The notes under the pieces were generated by a model. The model was not told where the DNA came from. It saw nothing but the letters and a program-made list of their open reading frames with translations, and made no database searches. A DNA stretch of 64,000 bases, taken from assembly GCA_003165075.1 (NCBI GenBank), contig PLSM01000188.1, positions 15,028-79,027 on the forward strand, written 5' to 3'. Positions 61,296 through 64,000 of the stretch are shown here, piece by piece. Position 1 is the stretch's first letter; every line of letters begins with the position of its first letter. This DNA is from Acidobacteriaceae bacterium (GTDB taxonomy: Bacteria > Acidobacteriota > Terriglobia > Terriglobales > Acidobacteriaceae). Both the position numbers and the translations under genes were made by a program.

Positions 61296-62432
61296 TCAAT
61301 TGCTTTTGTTAGGGCGGTTCTGCTGTTTTTGTGGCTTCGGCTGTGGCTGCCGAGACTGTAAAGCCTGTTGCTGGGTTGAGTGTCTTTCAGATAACTGCTG
61401 GGTCTGTTGCTGGTGCTTCTGCTCCACTTGTTGTGTCCTGGAATCACTCGCCTTCTGCTGACTTAGCTGCAGATGCTCAGAGTCCTGCTTTACCTGGAGG
61501 CTTTGCCGCTCCTGGTTCTGCTTCGCGATCAAGTTGTCCTGCTGCTTTTGGTACTTCTTGTCTGCCCTGTCATTTCCAGAGTTTATTGGTTGCGGGTGCT
61601 GAATAGGGGCAAGGTCGTTCGGGTGGTTGACGGGGCGCGGTGGCGTGTTCTCTGATTGCTTTGCTTGATTCTCGACGCGAGGTTCGGTTGCCGCACCGGC
61701 GCCTGAAGACCTTGAAGGTGCACCTGCCAGCGTTGGGGTTGCCGCCTGGTGTTCATTTACTGCTTCCGGCTTGGCAACGTGTGCAATAGGCGGATTGCCG
61801 TGGTTTGACGATGCCCGGAGTTCCGGGTTCGCTTGCGCCGTTTTCGCATGTTCTGTTTGAGCAGCTACCGGCGCGACATGTCTCTGTCTTGTCGCCGCTT
61901 CCTGCTGAGAGGTCGCGCGCACTTCGATGCCGCCCGCTCCGCCGTTGAAGCTGACGCGGCTTTCGTTGCGATTGCTGATTGGTTGGTCATAGACATCGTG
62001 ATTTCTCGCAACATCCACGTTGTTTGCTGAGCGATTGTAGAAGAAGTGTCCGTTGTCCCAACGGCCGCCTTCATAGCCTTCGCCAGAGTAACCAAAGCCG
62101 TAGTTAATGCCGCCATAGAAGCCAACCTCAGGGCCCCAATAGCCTTCATTGAAGCGATAGCCGCCATCTCCCCAGCCCCAATAGCCTGGGGTCCAGAGGA
62201 AACCCTCTTCCGGCGCCATTACCCACTCCCCGTCCACCCAGTAGTAGTCGGAGATGCTGTCGTCATATGCCCAGTAGCCAGGAGTCCAAAGATAGCCGTC
62301 TCCCGGGCAAACTGGCTGGTCGTAGACGGGCAGAGCAGGCGGGCCCACTGAGATGGATACGCTAACCTGCCCGAACAGGGTGACCGGTATGGCCAATGCT
62401 AGAAACGCTAATAGAATCCGGATCGTGCGCAT
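61296..62432 (-). CDS. YXWGXW-repeat exported protein with Gln-rich tail
   Basis: A 378-residue secreted protein; ATG 62432 has AAGGA 6 bases upstream. Signal peptide TIRILLAFLALAIPVTLFGQ. Then YXWGXW-type repeats: DGYLWTPGYWAYDD, GFLWTPGYWGWGDGGYRFNE and YWGPEVGFYGGINYGFGYSG, an aromatic-rich domain found in exported acidobacterial and proteobacterial proteins. The C-terminal half is low-complexity, Gln/Asn/Ser-rich (DKKYQKQQDNLIAKQNQERQ) and probably coiled or disordered. Likely envelope-associated; function unknown. Confidence 0.82.
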   Translation of the reverse strand: MRTIRILLAFLALAIPVTLFGQVSVSISVGPPALPVYDQPVCPGDGYLWTPGYWAYDDSISDYYWVDGEWVMAPEEGFLWTPGYWGWGDGGYRFNEGYWGPEVGFYGGINYGFGYSGEGYEGGRWDNGHFFYNRSANNVDVARNHDVYDQPISNRNESRVSFNGGAGGIEVRATSQQEAATRQRHVAPVAAQTEHAKTAQANPELRASSNHGNPPIAHVAKPEAVNEHQAATPTLAGAPSRSSGAGAATEPRVENQAKQSENTPPRPVNHPNDLAPIQHPQPINSGNDRADKKYQKQQDNLIAKQNQERQSLQVKQDSEHLQLSQQKASDSRTQQVEQKHQQQTQQLSERHSTQQQALQSRQPQPKPQKQQNRPNKSN

Positions 62433-62640
62433 AGGAATCCTTTTTACCAATCATCCTTCGATTACTCGCCTACGCAATACCAATTTGAGCTGCGAGGACT
62501 GAAAGGTAGCGTATTACACGCCATCGTCAAGCCTTCCACAGATCACAAGCCGAGTCTGTGTACTAATGCTCATCTCTCGTATATGTTGCGACGGAATCCA
62601 AGATTGGCCTGGAGTACTGCCTCATGCTAAAGAACCTGCT

Positions 62641-63924
62641 CTACACCACAAACATCGCAACGCCAGCAACGAACATGGCCGTTGTGGCGATAGCCACGAC
62701 AGCCCAACCCAGGCGAGAGCTCGGTTGGCCCTGCATCAATTTCTTGTCCGCCGCAACAATGAGGATTGCAACAAGAAGAAAAGGTGCCAGCAGTCCATTA
62801 ATGACAGCCGTCCAGTAGAGCGCTTTCACGGGGTTGATACCAATAAAGTCCAACCCCACGCCTACTCCCGTTGAGACCAATATCAAAGCGTAAAACCAGC
62901 GTGCCTGCCTCAATTTCTTGTTCAGGCCTTGGCGCCAGCCAAGTGTCTCGGCGAAAGCGTATGCGGCTGATCCTGCCAGTGTAGGGATAGCCAGAAATCC
63001 AACGCCGACAATACCCAAAGTGAAAAGCATCGCAGCAAAATTGCCCGCAAAGGGCCGAAGAGCCTCAGCCGCCTGCCGGGAGGTCTCGATGTTCGTGATG
63101 CCGTGCCGATTAAGGGTGATGGCTGTGGTCAGAATGATAAAGAACATGACCATGTTCGAGAAGAATGCACCAACGCCCACATCTACATTTCTAAAATCCA
63201 GCTCCTCAGATGTGGCTCCTTTCCGCAGGGCAAGCGTACTCTGCCCTGCCGATTTCTCCTCTTCCACTTCTTGGCTTGTCTGCCAGAAGAACAGATAGGG
63301 GCTAATAGTGGTGCCGAGAATCGCCACCAGTGTTGCCCATTCATTTCTCGTGTGCGGCATCGAAGGCATCAGAGTGTCGCGCAACACTTGCCCCCAGTCA
63401 GCTCCCACCACAAAAGCAGTAATGGGGTAAGCAAAGAGCACAAGGACCAGCCATTTGAGCACGTTCGCGATTTGGTTATATTGGAGCCGGACCGTTGCCC
63501 ACGAAATAAGAAGTGCGAACACCACCACAAACCAGTGAGAATTGATCCCTGACAGCATCGCAGCCGCATCTGCCATGCCCGCGAGATCTGCCGCAATGTT
63601 GATCGTATTTGCAGCCAGCAGGGCAATGACGAAGGTCAGCAAAAGCCATCTCGGAAAGCGTTGTTTGAAATTCCCGGCCAGGCCCTGTCCTGTCACCTTG
63701 CCGATGCGGGCGCACATGATTTGAACGGCAGCCATCAGCGGCCATGTAAACAGTGCGGTCCAAAGGAGCTTGCTTCCGAGCTGTGCGCCAGCGACAGAAT
63801 ATGTGGCGATGCCTGAGGGATCGTCATCTGCAGCCCCGGTAATTAACCCAGGCCCGAGCGACCTTAGCAGAGATCGAACCCATCGAGATGGTGCGAGCAT
63901 CGGCACGGATAGAAAGATGAGCAC
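62641..63924 (-). CDS. NRAMP-family divalent metal transporter, divergent
   Basis: A 427-residue membrane protein with about 11 transmembrane helices. TM1 reads GAADDDPSGIATYS where canonical NRAMP has DPGN; TM6 reads LGTTISPYLFFWQ where canonical NRAMP has the metal-binding MPH. So the Asp is kept but the Asn and the selectivity Met are absent, as in the NRAMP-related clade not specialised for Mn/Fe. Other blocks: FAYPITAFVVGADWGQVLRD, TRNEWATLVAI, GIVGVGFLAIPTLAGSAAYA. Metal specificity cannot be inferred; magnesium or a non-transition metal is possible. Confidence 0.88.
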   Translation of the reverse strand: MLIFLSVPMLAPSRWVRSLLRSLGPGLITGAADDDPSGIATYSVAGAQLGSKLLWTALFTWPLMAAVQIMCARIGKVTGQGLAGNFKQRFPRWLLLTFVIALLAANTINIAADLAGMADAAAMLSGINSHWFVVVFALLISWATVRLQYNQIANVLKWLVLVLFAYPITAFVVGADWGQVLRDTLMPSMPHTRNEWATLVAILGTTISPYLFFWQTSQEVEEEKSAGQSTLALRKGATSEELDFRNVDVGVGAFFSNMVMFFIILTTAITLNRHGITNIETSRQAAEALRPFAGNFAAMLFTLGIVGVGFLAIPTLAGSAAYAFAETLGWRQGLNKKLRQARWFYALILVSTGVGVGLDFIGINPVKALYWTAVINGLLAPFLLVAILIVAADKKLMQGQPSSRLGWAVVAIATTAMFVAGVAMFVV

Positions 63925-64000
63925 TCCGTTTGAACAAGGGTAGCGCGAAGCGCACAGACCAATGTCAGTCTTTACTCAAGAGCCGTTTCTGCCATGGACC

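Noticed and set aside
1-64000. CRISPR arrays, tRNA/rRNA genes, IS elements
   Set aside because: No regularly spaced repeats, cloverleaf-like genes or transposase-like proteins were recognised while reading both strands; a covariance-model search would be needed to exclude tRNAs firmly.

Overview
The window reads as a chromosomal stretch of a soil-type member of the Acidobacteriota (probably Terriglobia). This is an inference from gene content: an Oar-like TonB-dependent receptor with an N-terminal carboxypeptidase-regulatory-like domain, YXWGXW and CPYGYY exported proteins, Tat-exported sugar enzymes, and many small membrane proteins of the DUF5670, DUF3309, Thivi_2564 and CsbD types. No rRNA or tRNA gene was seen to confirm it. 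No phage, IS element, integrase or CRISPR array was recognised.

Region 1 (1-21 kb) is a sugar-utilisation locus. It has a Tat-exported six-hairpin glycosidase-like protein (cut by the window edge), two xylose-isomerase-like TIM-barrel proteins, a 1292-residue GH106-type (alpha-L-rhamnosidase-like) enzyme, an Oar-like TonB receptor, and a regulator that joins an IclR-type helix-turn-helix to a LacI-type sugar-binding domain. A four-gene plus-strand operon follows: an L-rhamnonate-dehydratase-like enolase-superfamily enzyme, a Gfo/Idh/MocA oxidoreductase, a solute-binding-protein-like protein without a signal peptide, and a sugar isomerase/epimerase. A shared 17-bp inverted repeat (WTTGCG-N5-CGCAAW) lies at the regulator/receptor divergent promoter and ahead of the operon, and looks like the operator. 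Embedded in the locus is a methanol-type corrinoid methyltransferase operon (mtaC, mtaB, a URO-D family methyltransferase and a DUF6580 membrane protein). Rhamnose-releasing enzymes next to a methanol methyltransferase suggest use of pectin-like, methyl-esterified polysaccharide.

Region 2 (21-35 kb) holds a glycosyltransferase/glycosidase fusion with a GH130 enzyme and small zinc-ribbon-like proteins, then many short stress- or envelope-type genes: a SYLF lipid-binding protein, small membrane proteins, a CsbD protein, a holin-like membrane protein, paired CPYGYY exported proteins, a response regulator with a Cys-rich tail, a HAD phosphatase and a PPK2 polyphosphate kinase.

Region 3 (35-45 kb, all minus strand) is a signalling block: REC-PAS-GGDEF-EAL, three full Crp/Fnr-type regulators (a fourth, truncated copy sits at 27.5 kb), and a kaiC-kaiB-histidine kinase-LuxR response regulator operon, a KaiA-less clock-like or timer module with its own two-component output.

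Region 4 (45-54.4 kb, plus strand) is an MdtABC-type RND efflux operon with its own outer-membrane factor, followed by a convergent universal stress protein.

Region 5 (55-59 kb) is an Mla/MCE-type lipid transport operon (exported protein, permease, ATPase, MCE protein with an OmpA-like C-terminus). The right end (59-64 kb) carries small membrane proteins, a second copy of the zinc-ribbon-like protein coupled to a DedA/VTT membrane protein, a YXWGXW exported protein and a divergent NRAMP-family transporter.
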